The notes beneath the pieces are model-generated. The model saw only the letters and a program-made list of their open reading frames with translations. It searched no databases and had not been told where the DNA came from. Position numbers and translations under genes: made by a program. DNA of 29,977 bases from Solirubrobacteraceae bacterium (GTDB lineage Bacteria > Actinomycetota > Thermoleophilia > Solirubrobacterales > Solirubrobacteraceae). Positions within the stretch are counted from its first letter, which is position 1. Each line of letters opens with the position of its first letter. Of this stretch, positions 12,853-22,159 are shown in pieces. The DNA is taken from the NCBI GenBank assembly GCA_030151725.1, contig JASLDD010000151.1:1-29977 (forward strand). Direction: 5' to 3'.

Positions 12853-15800
12853 TCAGCGATTCTTCTTGGCCTTCTTGTGCTTGCTCGTCTTCTTGGCTTT
12901 GACCTTCGGACAGCCACTGACTGCGACGGGTGTGCTCTGGTGGATTTCGAGGCCGTTCTGCGCTTTGAAGAGCGTCGGCATCTTGAGCTTCTGTCCGCAG
13001 AAGCTGTAGTGAGCCTTCGCGGGCAGGTTCACGCCGAACTCGGAGAACGGGCCGGTGGGCAAGCTCACTTCGATGCTTTCGAACGGCACGTCCGGCGTGT
13101 TGCGGAACGTTGCGCTCGTGACCCCTGTCTTGCCGTTGATGAACGTTTCACCACGTAGATCGATCTTGACGCCGTCCCCATGAAGGACGATCACGGCATC
13201 GGGGAATTTCGCGCCGCCGTGCGAGACGAAATAGATCGGCCCTTCAAGCGGTACCGGCAGCACGGCGGTCCGCACCACCGCGGTGCCGATTTTCGATGCC
13301 CCCGGACAGCTGCCAGGGTTCGCTGCAAAGGTGGTGTCGGCACAGGCTTTCTGGATCGTGGTCAGACGTGCGGGGATCTGCTTGGGCAGGTCGAACTTCG
13401 CCTCGTTGAACCATGACTCGCTGCCCTGCGCTCCCTTTGGATAGCTGATCTTGAATTTGAGGCTGGTGCCGTTGGCTTTGGATGCGTGTCCGATCGTGCT
13501 CACCGAGATTTTGGGATGAAACTCGAGGCTGCGACAGGAGCCGACCCCGAAGTGACTCGAGATCGGAGCCGTCGCTCCTGGGCCCGCAGCGCCCGGTGGA
13601 GGAGTACCCCAGGCTGTGCCCGAGAATTCTTGAGAGCTGCAGTTCGTCGGGTTGAAAAGGAAGCCGGGACGGTCTATGACGGAATCGATCAAGCGCAGAT
13701 CTGTGGGGACGCCGGCCACGATCTGCGGAAATGGGTCGGTCGTGATCGTGATCGCGGCGGTCGTGGGATCGATTTCGATTCGGGCTCTCGTCACGATCGT
13801 GCCCAGGTTGAAAGGCCCGGCGATCACGTGCGTGACGATCGAGAGGCCAAACGGCGCGCCCTCGTAGGGGCCCGTCAAGTAGATCGGCGATTCGGGGTTG
13901 CCCGGCTGCGGAATCGTAAGCGGATACGGCCCCGGTCCGGACGCGACGGCGGCGTGACCGATCTTCGCGGATTCAGCGCATTCTCCGTTGGAGGCCTGTG
14001 GCTCGGGACAGAGCGGTACGCTGGAGATCATCCCCGCCAGTCCCGCGGGCTCTTTGAACTGGAGCCTTTCGATCCGCTGTTGGCCATCGCCGCGCTGAAG
14101 AAGCAGCGAGAAGCCTGTGAAGCCTCCGGCTTGATCGGTCGTGGAACCGGCTGTCAGCGAAGGCGCGAATGGCAGCGGTGAGGGCAAGCAGGCTGTTCCA
14201 CCCGGACCGGCTGTTACACCGAAGGCCGCGCTCGTGAGGAAGTCGGCGACGAACGGGCTGCTCCATGGGCTGAAGTTGGCGCTGGTGGTGTAGGAGCCAC
14301 ACTGGGTCGGCGTGTCGAGGGCCGCCTGGGCGCCGCCGCTGAAGGACAGCTTGAAGTCGGTGAACGGCAGCTCGGGCGTGCCTTCGAAAGTGGTCGTCAA
14401 CCGGCCCGTCTGTTCGTTCAGATGCACGACTCCCACAAGCTTGAGGTTCACCCCGTCCGCCGAGGCGGCGACCAGGAGCTTGATTTCCGGCGGGTTGGAC
14501 TGCAGGACGTACACGCTTCCCTGCAGTTCCTTTTCAGCGGCGGCTTCGAGCAGCGGGGTCCTGATCGACACCGTGCCGACTTTCGACGCGTCCGGACACG
14601 ACGGCGGTCCATTGTCTTCTTCGCCGGCGGCCTTTTCGGCTTCGCTCGTCAACCCGTCCTGCCCCGGCTGGCACGCCTGCAGCCCAGCCGCCTGGCCTGG
14701 GTTTATGACGAGCCCTTCCGGGAGTGTCACAGTCGTGTTCTGGATGTCTGCAGTCGAGTCGCCTTCAGGGGATTCGAGGCCTCCGACCGGTGGCTTGACT
14801 TCGACGGTCAACCCCGCCGGCGTGTCCGCCTCCGACGTGTCGGGCGCAGTCGAGATCGTAGGGCTGAACCCGAGCCGTTCACATCCGGTGTAGCCCTGCG
14901 GCGTGTCGTTGCTGTCGTGCGAGTCGACTGCCGTCGGCTGGTTGAACGCTTCGTTTTCCCAGGTGTTCGCGCGAATCGCAAAGGGCTGCGGCCCGGCGCA
15001 GGCGGTGGGCAGCGTCAGGAAGGGCTTGGCGGTCCCCCCGTTCGGGGCCTGGCATTCAGGGGTGCCCACTTGAGCTTCCCTGCAGCCGCCCTCCTGTTCG
15101 TCACGCCAGCGGTCGTGGCTTGGGTCCTCGGGCACGCCCCATAGCGTCAGCACGTTACCTAGCACGCCTCGCTGCGGCGTGTTGTCTGCGTTCGTGGTGA
15201 TCCCGTAGTCCGAGCCTGAGCGCACGCCCGAGTTGAGGAAGACGTTCACCCCGTTCAGCGTGAAGGCGAACTGGGCTGCTACCCCCGGAGGCGGAACCAT
15301 GTTGAACACAAGCCAGCGGTTCTGGGTGCCGCTGAGGATCGTTCCATCGTCGATCCCGACCTGGGTGTCGGCAGGACAGGATGTTGTGTCGAGGTCCTGG
15401 AGAGTGCACTGTGGGACCACATTGGGGTTTCCGACCAGCCCCGGAGGCAGCTTGACTTCGATGTTCTTCACATCGCCGCCGGCGGCCGCGAATTCGTCTT
15501 CTCGCGGCGCGGGGCGGGGGACGTTGTTGAGGTCGAAGCTGAATGTGGCGGCGTAAGGATGCGAGCCCGCTTGAGAGTCGATCGTGCCGTCGGCGTTGCT
15601 GAACCACACGTCCCAGCCGGCGAAGCCGAATGGTGGCGGCGATGAGCTGATCGTGATCGGGGCGTGCGTGCTCGCGGGCGTCACGGCGCCCCCGCCGGCG
15701 ATCGTGGCGTATGTGGTCTCGCGTTCAGGGGCGCCCAGGAGAGCCCTGACCTTGATCGCGACCTCCGGGACGAAGTTGGGCCCCCGTCCGCCAAAGCCGC

Positions 15801-16200
15801 CCGCGCCACCCGCGATGCTTGGCATGTTGGCGAGGTTGCTGGTGCATGTGACGATGCTCGCGCCTGTGCAGTTCCAGAGCTTGTGGCCGATTATCGGGTT
15901 GATGAGCGGATTGCTTTCCTTGGTCAGTTCTCCGGCTTCTGTCGCTTCCAGCCCTTCGGGGAGCACCGCCGTGACCGTGACCGCGCCTGCGCTGTCTCCC
16001 GCCCCCACGTTGAAGATCTGGATGTCGAGCAGCCCGGTGCCTCCCGGTGCGATGTTCGTCGGGTAGGTGCGCTCGGTGATCTCCCATCCCGGCGCACCGG
16101 CGAACGCTGGGCCGGCAAGCAGGCAGAGCGCTCCTATGAGCAAAAGGGCGACGGAGGCCAAGCGCCGGACCTTGAAAATGTGGCTGGGTGCGACGCTCAT
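12853..16200 (-). CDS. Large secreted multi-module surface protein
   Basis: The 1115-residue protein starts at ATG 16200 with a signal peptide (LASVALLLIGALCLLAGPAFA). The N-terminal module (about 35-115) resembles DUF11-like adhesin repeats (YPTNIAPGGTGLLDIQIFNV, then AVLPEGLEATEAGE). At least four later modules share a pattern of Cys, spacer, then C[PA]..[ST]K.G: CPADTQVG near residue 277, CPDASKVG near 537, CAESAKIG near 742 and CPGASKIG near 967. Each is followed by 'G..y......P......' strands and 'tP..CG'-type endings. The C-terminus is Lys-rich (KVKAKKTSKHKKAKKNR). No catalytic motif is seen; the protein is probably displayed outside the cell. Its ATG overlaps the stop of the 1246-residue protein gene (ATGA), so the pair is translationally coupled. 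The Lys-rich tail may bind anionic wall or membrane polymers. Confidence 0.85.
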   Translation of the reverse strand: MSVAPSHIFKVRRLASVALLLIGALCLLAGPAFAGAPGWEITERTYPTNIAPGGTGLLDIQIFNVGAGDSAGAVTVTAVLPEGLEATEAGELTKESNPLINPIIGHKLWNCTGASIVTCTSNLANMPSIAGGAGGFGGRGPNFVPEVAIKVRALLGAPERETTYATIAGGGAVTPASTHAPITISSSPPPFGFAGWDVWFSNADGTIDSQAGSHPYAATFSFDLNNVPRPAPREDEFAAAGGDVKNIEVKLPPGLVGNPNVVPQCTLQDLDTTSCPADTQVGIDDGTILSGTQNRWLVFNMVPPPGVAAQFAFTLNGVNVFLNSGVRSGSDYGITTNADNTPQRGVLGNVLTLWGVPEDPSHDRWRDEQEGGCREAQVGTPECQAPNGGTAKPFLTLPTACAGPQPFAIRANTWENEAFNQPTAVDSHDSNDTPQGYTGCERLGFSPTISTAPDTSEADTPAGLTVEVKPPVGGLESPEGDSTADIQNTTVTLPEGLVINPGQAAGLQACQPGQDGLTSEAEKAAGEEDNGPPSCPDASKVGTVSIRTPLLEAAAEKELQGSVYVLQSNPPEIKLLVAASADGVNLKLVGVVHLNEQTGRLTTTFEGTPELPFTDFKLSFSGGAQAALDTPTQCGSYTTSANFSPWSSPFVADFLTSAAFGVTAGPGGTACLPSPLPFAPSLTAGSTTDQAGGFTGFSLLLQRGDGQQRIERLQFKEPAGLAGMISSVPLCPEPQASNGECAESAKIGHAAVASGPGPYPLTIPQPGNPESPIYLTGPYEGAPFGLSIVTHVIAGPFNLGTIVTRARIEIDPTTAAITITTDPFPQIVAGVPTDLRLIDSVIDRPGFLFNPTNCSSQEFSGTAWGTPPPGAAGPGATAPISSHFGVGSCRSLEFHPKISVSTIGHASKANGTSLKFKISYPKGAQGSESWFNEAKFDLPKQIPARLTTIQKACADTTFAANPGSCPGASKIGTAVVRTAVLPVPLEGPIYFVSHGGAKFPDAVIVLHGDGVKIDLRGETFINGKTGVTSATFRNTPDVPFESIEVSLPTGPFSEFGVNLPAKAHYSFCGQKLKMPTLFKAQNGLEIHQSTPVAVSGCPKVKAKKTSKHKKAKKNR

Positions 16201-19200
16201 CGCTTGCCGCCTTTCTTCTTCGTGGGGGCATACTTCCGTTTCGCCTGTCTCCTGCACGCCGCTCGCTTTCGTCTCGGCCGCTTAGCGCATCGCTTCAGCG
16301 CTCTCGCGAGCTTCCCGGCCCTGATCTGCGCAGCCGTCGGCTTCGGCTTTGGCTTCGCAGCGGTTTGGGTCGGCTGGAAGTTGCCACTTTCGGTGAACGT
16401 CACCGTTGCCGGGGTCGCGAAGGGCGGGGGGGCTGGCGGCACGCCCTGGCAACCCGTCCCGGTACAGGCCGTCGTGACCACCGGGAAACCTCCGCCCACG
16501 CGGGCGTCGTACAGCTTATTGCTTTCCCCGTGTGCTTGAGGGACGAAGTCTTCTCGGCTGGTGAAGAACACGTCGCTCCCGTTGGCGCTCGCATCCACCA
16601 GGAACGAGTCGTCTGGACTGCGGCCACCGGAGAGCACATACGTGCACCCCGAGCCCTGGGAGCAACTTCCCGTCCCACCGAGCTCCCACTCGTAGACGTT
16701 CCATCGGCCGTCTGAGACCTGCGGCAGAAGTGACTGCTTGTCATCGAAGAGCACACGGTTTCCGCCTTCGGACAGCCAACGCTCCATGTAGGTGGCGCCC
16801 CCGGGCTCGGCCGAATCCGTGACCGGTACGACGACCGCTTCGGCCAGCGGTGGCGCGCCACTGGAGTCGCATGAAGCGCACCACATCTGGCCTGTATCCG
16901 CGTGATAGACGTAAAGCTCTGTCGCCCCCTGGTTGCCATAGCCCGTGAGCTTGGCGTGGGAGAGGAAGCCTATCGCCCGTCCGTCAGGTGTCACCTCGGA
17001 GGTGCGGTCGCCGAGATTGTGCTGCCAGTCGCCGATTTCTGCCGAGTTGTCCTCGAGCGGCCCGTGTAGTTCGTTGTCTTCGAGCGTAAGTGTGCCGATG
17101 AAGCTCGTCGTGCCGTGACTGCGGACGTAGAGATTCGGGGAGCCTTCCGCCGCTTTTTCGCCGTTCGCGCCTTCGTTGCCTGCAAGGGCGCCTTCGGCGA
17201 CGAAATATACGTACGCCCCGTCTTCGCCTGTTTCGTTGATCCCCATGACTCCCAGCGCTCCCGAGCCGGCGGGCGTGATCTGTTCACGTGCTTCCGCGAG
17301 CGCTTCCGCTTCCGGCTTGCTGCTTTCGTCGTAGGTGTCGACGTCGAAGCGCCACAGCGAGGCTTCGCTTTCTTCGCCTTCGGTGTAATACACGTACTTG
17401 CCGTCGGGGGTTGCCGTCCAGAACCTCGAATCGCCGAGCGATATCGGGATCGTCCTCGTGTCGTTCTCGCGGAGATAGAGATTGTCAGTGTTCCTGTCGG
17501 TCCAGAAGATCCGCGATCCATCCGCGGAGATCGCGTTGTCGTTGCCCGCGGGGTTATTGTATTTCCCCACCCCGTTGTGTGGACCGCCGAACGTCGCATT
17601 CGGGTCCGGTTCGGGGTTCAGTCCCGGTAGAATGTTCACTTGCCGCAGACGTCCGCCCGCAGCATCGTAGAGGTTGTACTCGTGTTGCCCACTTGCTTCT
17701 TCAGCCCCTTCGGTCAATGCCCCTTGGCTCTCGAACAGCAGGTGTGAGTAATCCGCCGAGGCGCCGAGGAACGCCGGTTCTGCGTTTTCGCCGCCTGCGC
17801 AGCTCGGCACGGAGACCTGTTCGGTGAAGAAGGCGTGGAGCCGTCCATCTTCGGAACGTGTGAAGAAGGGATCGCACGGAGCGGCGGACGTGGTTTCGGG
17901 GTCGTTCAAACCTTCTGACGTCAGGACGCCTGTCGCGAGGTCGTTCGAGAATGCCAGGTACTTGGTCTGTCCCGTAGCGCCAGGCGGCACGATGTCCGTG
18001 TCGGCCCAACCATTGGAAGTGCGCCTTCCCAGGTACTCCTCGCCCACGCCCTGGCTCCCGGAGCCGCCTTTGGCCGGTGGTTCGCCGAGATAGACGATGG
18101 CATTCCCGTCGGGCGAGGCCCGAAACGGGCGATGCGTCACGGTCTGTCCTTTCACTTCGTGACCGAGCGCCCCCGAGTCGACGTCTGCCTGGTTCGCCGT
18201 GGAGACCAGCTCATAGGCCCGGCCGTCGGGGAGATCCGACGTTGTCGCGCCGACTGCGGCCAGCGTGGTGAAAGTGAGATCTTCGCCCGCCACGCCGCCC
18301 AGTTCGTTGCTGGCGACCACGCGTGCGTGGTAGAGGACGCCCGGCTGCAGACCGCTCAGAGGGATCTGCACGCTCGCAGCTCGTAGACCCGCTCCGGCGC
18401 TCACTTCGCCCGACAGCGACCCGTATTCAGAGCTCGCGCCGAATTCCACACGAATCGTGGTCGGCAGGCCCCCCGGCTTGACCTGAGCGGTCAGCGTCGC
18501 CTGAGTCGATTCGACACGCGATACGGTCGACGCTTCGATTTCAGGCTTGGCGGTGGTGTCGAATGTTTCGTCCTTCCCGCTCTTGACGCCGTTTGCATTT
18601 GCTGCGGTCAGCCGGAAGTGATACACGGTCAGAGGCAGCAGGCCCGAGAGCTGGCCGCTCACGGCGACAGGTTCGGATCCTTCTCCGATCGCGGACGCAT
18701 TCGGTTCGCATTCACTCGTCCCGCCGGTGTACTTGCCCCCATTTTCACTGAATTCTTCTTCAGTCGCATATTCGAACCGGCATTCGTCGATCGCTTCGCC
18801 TTCGGGGTTGACGCTCCCGTGCAGCGTCGCCACGGTGCCGCTGGTAGCTGTCGGTCTCCCGGTGATCACTGTCGGCACGAGGACGTATCTGAAGATCCTG
18901 ACGTCGTCGGTTTCGAGCTCGCTCACGTACGCCGTCTGCGCGGCGTCGGCTCCATTGACTGCCAGCCCATCGGATTGTGAGAGGCTTTCGGCTTTTGAGA
19001 CCCCTTCGCCCGGAAAGTTTTCGAGCGGGGCCGGGTTGCCTTCGGTCACAGGCGCAAACAGTTCGACACCCGAACCCGTGTCGAAGAGCACGTCGCCGCT
19101 GCCTTGGCTGACCGCCACGGCACCGCCCGGCGCGCCGATCAGCTTGGGGCTGCCCAGTTCGGCGACGTTTTCGCCTTCATCGAACTTATGAAGACGTTCC

Positions 19201-19937
19201 CCAATCATTGCGTAGAGGTCTCCATTCGCGGCGACACCCAAGCCCGGAAACGTGCCTTCGCCGTGTGTTTCTCTCAGTTCGACGGTCCGCATAAAGGCGC
19301 CCGTATCGCTGAACTCATCCGCTTCCGGTCCCGCCGTGACCCAGAGGTCGCCCGATGAGTCAACTCCTATACCGTGTACTTCACCATTGAAACCGATCGC
19401 TTCGCCGGGGCACGTGCCGGGCGCTGCGCAGGTCCCGGTCAGGTCCAATCCGGTGTATTTGCCTTCAGCCGTGAATTGTAGTATTTCTTTAGCTTCGCTG
19501 ACCACGTACACATCGCCCGCCGATGGGTCCATCGGATTGGGAGAGTTGTCAACGGCAATGTTGTTCACGTCGTCTTGTGGCGCGCCCCCTTCTGCGCGAC
19601 TGTGCGCGAAGCCAAGTTTGTGTGCGGGAGTTTCCGAGCCGTCCCACTGCGAGATGTAGGCGCCGGTCGAGCTGAACCGCTCGATGCGAGCATTTTCGTT
19701 GTCCATCACGTATACGTCGCCGGCCGCTGGCTGCACCAGGGGTTCGAGCGAGTCGTCCACCGCGATGGCCGTCGGTTCGTCGAGCTGGCCGTTGCCAGCT
19801 CCCGGTGTGCCGAAGGAACCGGCCGGGATGTATTGCCTCGTGGCGAGTGCGGGCGCGCTCATACACAACATCGCGACCACGGAAGCACACAGCACGACGA
19901 GGATGAGAGAGAGCTGCCTGTGTGCTCTTAGAGCCAT
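16197..19937 (-). CDS. Large secreted NHL / fibronectin-like / WD40-like beta-propeller protein
   Basis: The 1246-residue protein starts at ATG 19937, with AAGGAGA at 19942-19948. A signal peptide (LILVVLCASVVAMLCMSAPALA) is followed by NHL-like propeller blades to about residue 350 (GSFGTPGAGNGQLDEPTAIA, GDVYVMDNENARIERFSSTG, later repeats of 'GDVYV', 'GDLWV'). Two fibronectin-III-like modules follow (PTVITGRPTATSGTVATLHG..., and one near residues 470-565 ending AGEDLTFTT). A WD40/TolB-like propeller then begins at DLPDGRAYELVS and contains 'SADGSRIFW', 'TPDGKYVYY' and 'TPDGRAIGF' blades. The C-terminus is strongly basic (KLARALKRCAKRPRRKRAAC and beyond). The architecture is typical of large Solirubrobacterales surface proteins. 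It likely binds partners outside the cell; no enzyme motif is seen. It overlaps the next gene by 4 bases. Confidence 0.87.
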   Translation of the reverse strand: MALRAHRQLSLILVVLCASVVAMLCMSAPALATRQYIPAGSFGTPGAGNGQLDEPTAIAVDDSLEPLVQPAAGDVYVMDNENARIERFSSTGAYISQWDGSETPAHKLGFAHSRAEGGAPQDDVNNIAVDNSPNPMDPSAGDVYVVSEAKEILQFTAEGKYTGLDLTGTCAAPGTCPGEAIGFNGEVHGIGVDSSGDLWVTAGPEADEFSDTGAFMRTVELRETHGEGTFPGLGVAANGDLYAMIGERLHKFDEGENVAELGSPKLIGAPGGAVAVSQGSGDVLFDTGSGVELFAPVTEGNPAPLENFPGEGVSKAESLSQSDGLAVNGADAAQTAYVSELETDDVRIFRYVLVPTVITGRPTATSGTVATLHGSVNPEGEAIDECRFEYATEEEFSENGGKYTGGTSECEPNASAIGEGSEPVAVSGQLSGLLPLTVYHFRLTAANANGVKSGKDETFDTTAKPEIEASTVSRVESTQATLTAQVKPGGLPTTIRVEFGASSEYGSLSGEVSAGAGLRAASVQIPLSGLQPGVLYHARVVASNELGGVAGEDLTFTTLAAVGATTSDLPDGRAYELVSTANQADVDSGALGHEVKGQTVTHRPFRASPDGNAIVYLGEPPAKGGSGSQGVGEEYLGRRTSNGWADTDIVPPGATGQTKYLAFSNDLATGVLTSEGLNDPETTSAAPCDPFFTRSEDGRLHAFFTEQVSVPSCAGGENAEPAFLGASADYSHLLFESQGALTEGAEEASGQHEYNLYDAAGGRLRQVNILPGLNPEPDPNATFGGPHNGVGKYNNPAGNDNAISADGSRIFWTDRNTDNLYLRENDTRTIPISLGDSRFWTATPDGKYVYYTEGEESEASLWRFDVDTYDESSKPEAEALAEAREQITPAGSGALGVMGINETGEDGAYVYFVAEGALAGNEGANGEKAAEGSPNLYVRSHGTTSFIGTLTLEDNELHGPLEDNSAEIGDWQHNLGDRTSEVTPDGRAIGFLSHAKLTGYGNQGATELYVYHADTGQMWCASCDSSGAPPLAEAVVVPVTDSAEPGGATYMERWLSEGGNRVLFDDKQSLLPQVSDGRWNVYEWELGGTGSCSQGSGCTYVLSGGRSPDDSFLVDASANGSDVFFTSREDFVPQAHGESNKLYDARVGGGFPVVTTACTGTGCQGVPPAPPPFATPATVTFTESGNFQPTQTAAKPKPKPTAAQIRAGKLARALKRCAKRPRRKRAACRRQAKRKYAPTKKKGGKR

Positions 19938-20161
19938 GTTGTCTCCTTGCGCGTAGACGTGACGAATCCCCGGACACGGCGACCGATGGCCTCGGGAGAC
20001 CAAGCTTTATGCGCTGCTTCGCCGCTGCATGAGAGTCCCATCCGCCTGCCGTACGCCGGAGAGTCCGACAGGTCCGATGAAGGGTCGCTGGCTGGGATGT
20101 GCCCGGGATGTCTCATGTGGCTCCGTGTTTCACTTGACTTGGTAGACGCTGCGTTCCAATG

Positions 20162-20195
20162 AGAGGTGGGACCACGATCTCGTGATCCCACCTCT
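20162..20195 (-). terminator. Strong hairpin after the 220-residue secreted-protein gene
   Basis: AGAGGTGGGA (20162-20171) and TCCCACCTCT (20186-20195) are exact reverse complements, and inside them CACGA (20173-20177) pairs with TCGTG (20180-20184), leaving a 2-base loop. The 34-base structure begins 10 bases past the stop at 20206. It lacks a T-run but is the best hairpin in the window. Confidence 0.65.
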
Positions 20196-20205
20196 TCCGA
20201 TTCGT

Positions 20206-20868
20206 TCAGGCGTGCTGCAAGCTGAATGCTTTGCCTGACGTCAATTGAAGTTCTTCGCTGTTGGTCATTTCTGCGTGCGTGAGGTGCACTTTCAGGCTGC
20301 TTCCTGGCGGGGAGCACAACACTTCGTGCACGGCCAGTTCGGTCGTGGCGCGTGGGATTTGGCACTTCTGCGTGCCCGTGACTTTGCCTTCGTATTCCTG
20401 TTCGCAGCCGGTCACCGAGATTTCACCCCACGTTTCTTTCACAGGCGAGGAAAATATGATCTGACCGATTTCGCCCGTCTCGGACAAAGCGCCGTTCAGG
20501 CCTGTGGTGCCCCCAAAGACGAACGGTTTGACTTTGCAGTTTGGCCGACCGCCAAGTTTGCACTGAGACCATTCGATGGTGTCTTTGGTCACTTCTACGT
20601 GGGTTTTGGTCGCCACCAGGTCACCTTTGCCCGTGGACGTACTGCATTCCAAGGTCATGATTCCTGAGATCGTGAACTGCTCCGCTGTCAGGGATTTGTG
20701 TTTGCTCGTGAATTCGAACGTGCCTTCCAGCGCATGCCCACCGCTGCAGAGCGCGAGCCCTTCTCCCGTGCCGGGACATTCTGCGGCCGACGCAGACGCC
20801 GATCCGATCACGCCCAGCACGAGCGCCGCCAAGATGACTGTCAGTGCCACTCCGTGTTTCGGTTTCAT
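20206..20868 (-). CDS. Small secreted protein of unknown function
   Basis: The 220-residue product has a classical signal peptide (KPKHGVALTVILAALVLGVI, cleavage near ASA-AEC). The mature part is rich in Thr, Gly and Glu with six or more cysteines (CPGTGEGLALC, LECSTSTG, WSQCKLGGRPNC, VTGCEQEYEG, QKCQIP, VLCSPPG) in a beta-rich pattern, suggesting a disulfide-stabilised beta fold. I recognise it only as the kind of secreted protein found in multiple copies in Solirubrobacterales; function unknown. GAAAGG lies about 12 bases before the ATG. The coding sequence is less GC-rich than its neighbours (many TTT, AAG and TTC codons), which may mean recent transfer or different codon selection. A strong hairpin follows it; an unusually long region without a clear gene precedes it. 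Confidence 0.72.
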   Translation of the reverse strand: MKPKHGVALTVILAALVLGVIGSASASAAECPGTGEGLALCSGGHALEGTFEFTSKHKSLTAEQFTISGIMTLECSTSTGKGDLVATKTHVEVTKDTIEWSQCKLGGRPNCKVKPFVFGGTTGLNGALSETGEIGQIIFSSPVKETWGEISVTGCEQEYEGKVTGTQKCQIPRATTELAVHEVLCSPPGSSLKVHLTHAEMTNSEELQLTSGKAFSLQHA

Positions 20869-21386
20869 CTGCTAGATTTACCTTTCGTAGTGCAAAGGTG
20901 CCGAGGCGCTAACCGGTCAAGGGATGGCGTCCGGTACCTGCGTTTTCATTGACCTGCGTTACCCGCAGCGAACTGCTGACGGGCTGCGCACTTGGGAGGC
21001 TCCGGGGAGAGCTCCTCTAGCCTCTAGCGACGGACGCCATGGGCCGAAGCCCTGCGCAGGTGCTTGACGTCCACGCGCGGCTCGATTCGCACTGCAAGCG
21101 TACGTCCGCTGGAAGCAGACGCTTCGCGCTGGAATCCCACAATCGCCTGACTGCACCAGAATGCTCCTCTCTCCCCTAACGATCTCCATCTCAGATGAAG
21201 AATTGCGGCCCCCCGTTTCGACAGTCGTATAGTCGCTCATGGCAACCGATCTATATAAGTCAAGAGGTAGAAGGTTTCAGGCTCGCAATCCGGAGGGCAC
21301 CGTGGAATTGCGTACGCTGAAATGCCTGCGCGACTTGCGGCTGGGGCTGTCTGCAACCACTCAAGCGGAGGTCGCGTAGGCGAGAG
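20869..21386. other. Long intergenic region upstream of the 220-residue secreted protein
   Basis: About 520 bases have no convincing gene. A minus-strand frame from ATG 21240 (MSDYTTVETGGRNSSSEMEI onward, 93 residues) begins protein-like but ends as low-quality Ala/Gly/Arg sequence, so it is left uncalled. Operator-like copy D sits at 21258-21279. The minus strand can form a short hairpin around 21105-21125 (CGTCTGCT / AGCGGACG, with one wobble pair). The region may be the promoter plus a long 5' leader of the 20868 gene. Confidence 0.35.
21258..21279 (-). promoter_or_regulatory. Operator-like element, copy D
   Basis: On the minus strand TGAAACCTTCTA is followed by CCT and CTTGACT; the 19-bp core matches copy A at 15 of 19 positions with identical spacing. 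TATATA follows directly (21252-21257). It points toward the secreted-protein gene at 20868, about 390 bases away. Confidence 0.4.
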
Positions 21387-22145
21387 CTATCGTCGCGGAC
21401 GATGCGGTGGGCAAGGCACAGCAGTGCCTGCTCGGGAGTGCCTTCCATCGATGAAGGCAAAGCTCGCGGTAAACGGAAAGCCACCGTGAGGACAGCTGCG
21501 AGGCAACCCGACGCCGGCGGGGTGGTAGGCGACGTTCTTGCCGGCCACCCGTTCGTAGTAGGTCAGGCGTCCGCCTAGTATCAAACGCATGTAGGACACC
21601 GCCACGTAGGGCCCTGATGGAAGACTTGGGATGGGCGGCATGGCGATGTTCAGGTGGCCTGGCAGAAGTACACCGGAAAGCACGACCCGCGCTTCGATCG
21701 GGAACAGCCCCACGACGTAGGCGAGGATATGTAGATAGCCGTCCGGCGAGGGTCCGGCGAACACTTCGATCGTGACCTGCTCCCGCACGACCTCCGGACC
21801 TATCGGGATCTCCACCTCAGCCTCACCGTGCCCCATCCTCGAATTCGCCGGGCACGCCGACTGCCCTATGGCTTCCAGCTGGGCGGTGAGACAGGGAGCC
21901 ACGCCGAGGCCGCTCGTCGCGAAACCGAGGTTGCTCGGATATCCGACATCGATCTCACTGAGCGCCGACGGAGCGCGACCCGCGTCGCTGATAGCGAACC
22001 CGAAGGTGAGGGTCGTCGCGGAACCTAGACGCTCTGGAGCGAGGACCGCGGAGATCCTCGCCGAATCGGAGGCCGATGCCGCTGTCGCCCACCAGCCGCA
22101 GAGGAGGAGAGTCAGAAAGAGCGGGAGAGCCGTTCTGGGTGCCAT
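21387..22145 (-). CDS. Secreted protein related to modules of the large surface protein
   Basis: The 252-residue product starts at ATG 22145 with a signal peptide (TALPLFLTLLLCGWWATAAS). An open frame extends far upstream but reads as Arg/Pro-rich nonsense over the neighbouring gene, so the later ATG is chosen. The mature part carries CLTAQLEAIGQSACPANSRM followed by G.G.A...IPIG and a long beta-rich stretch, the same 'C...CP..S..G' layout found in four modules of the 1115-residue surface protein. It therefore looks like a single-module relative. The C-terminus is basic (CPPHRPRR). It starts 14 bases after the stop of the preceding secreted-protein gene and is probably in the same operon. No enzymatic motif. 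Confidence 0.72.
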   Translation of the reverse strand: MAPRTALPLFLTLLLCGWWATAASASDSARISAVLAPERLGSATTLTFGFAISDAGRAPSALSEIDVGYPSNLGFATSGLGVAPCLTAQLEAIGQSACPANSRMGHGEAEVEIPIGPEVVREQVTIEVFAGPSPDGYLHILAYVVGLFPIEARVVLSGVLLPGHLNIAMPPIPSLPSGPYVAVSYMRLILGGRLTYYERVAGKNVAYHPAGVGLPRSCPHGGFPFTASFAFIDGRHSRAGTAVPCPPHRPRR

Positions 22146-22159
22146 CGGCCGGCTGTCGA

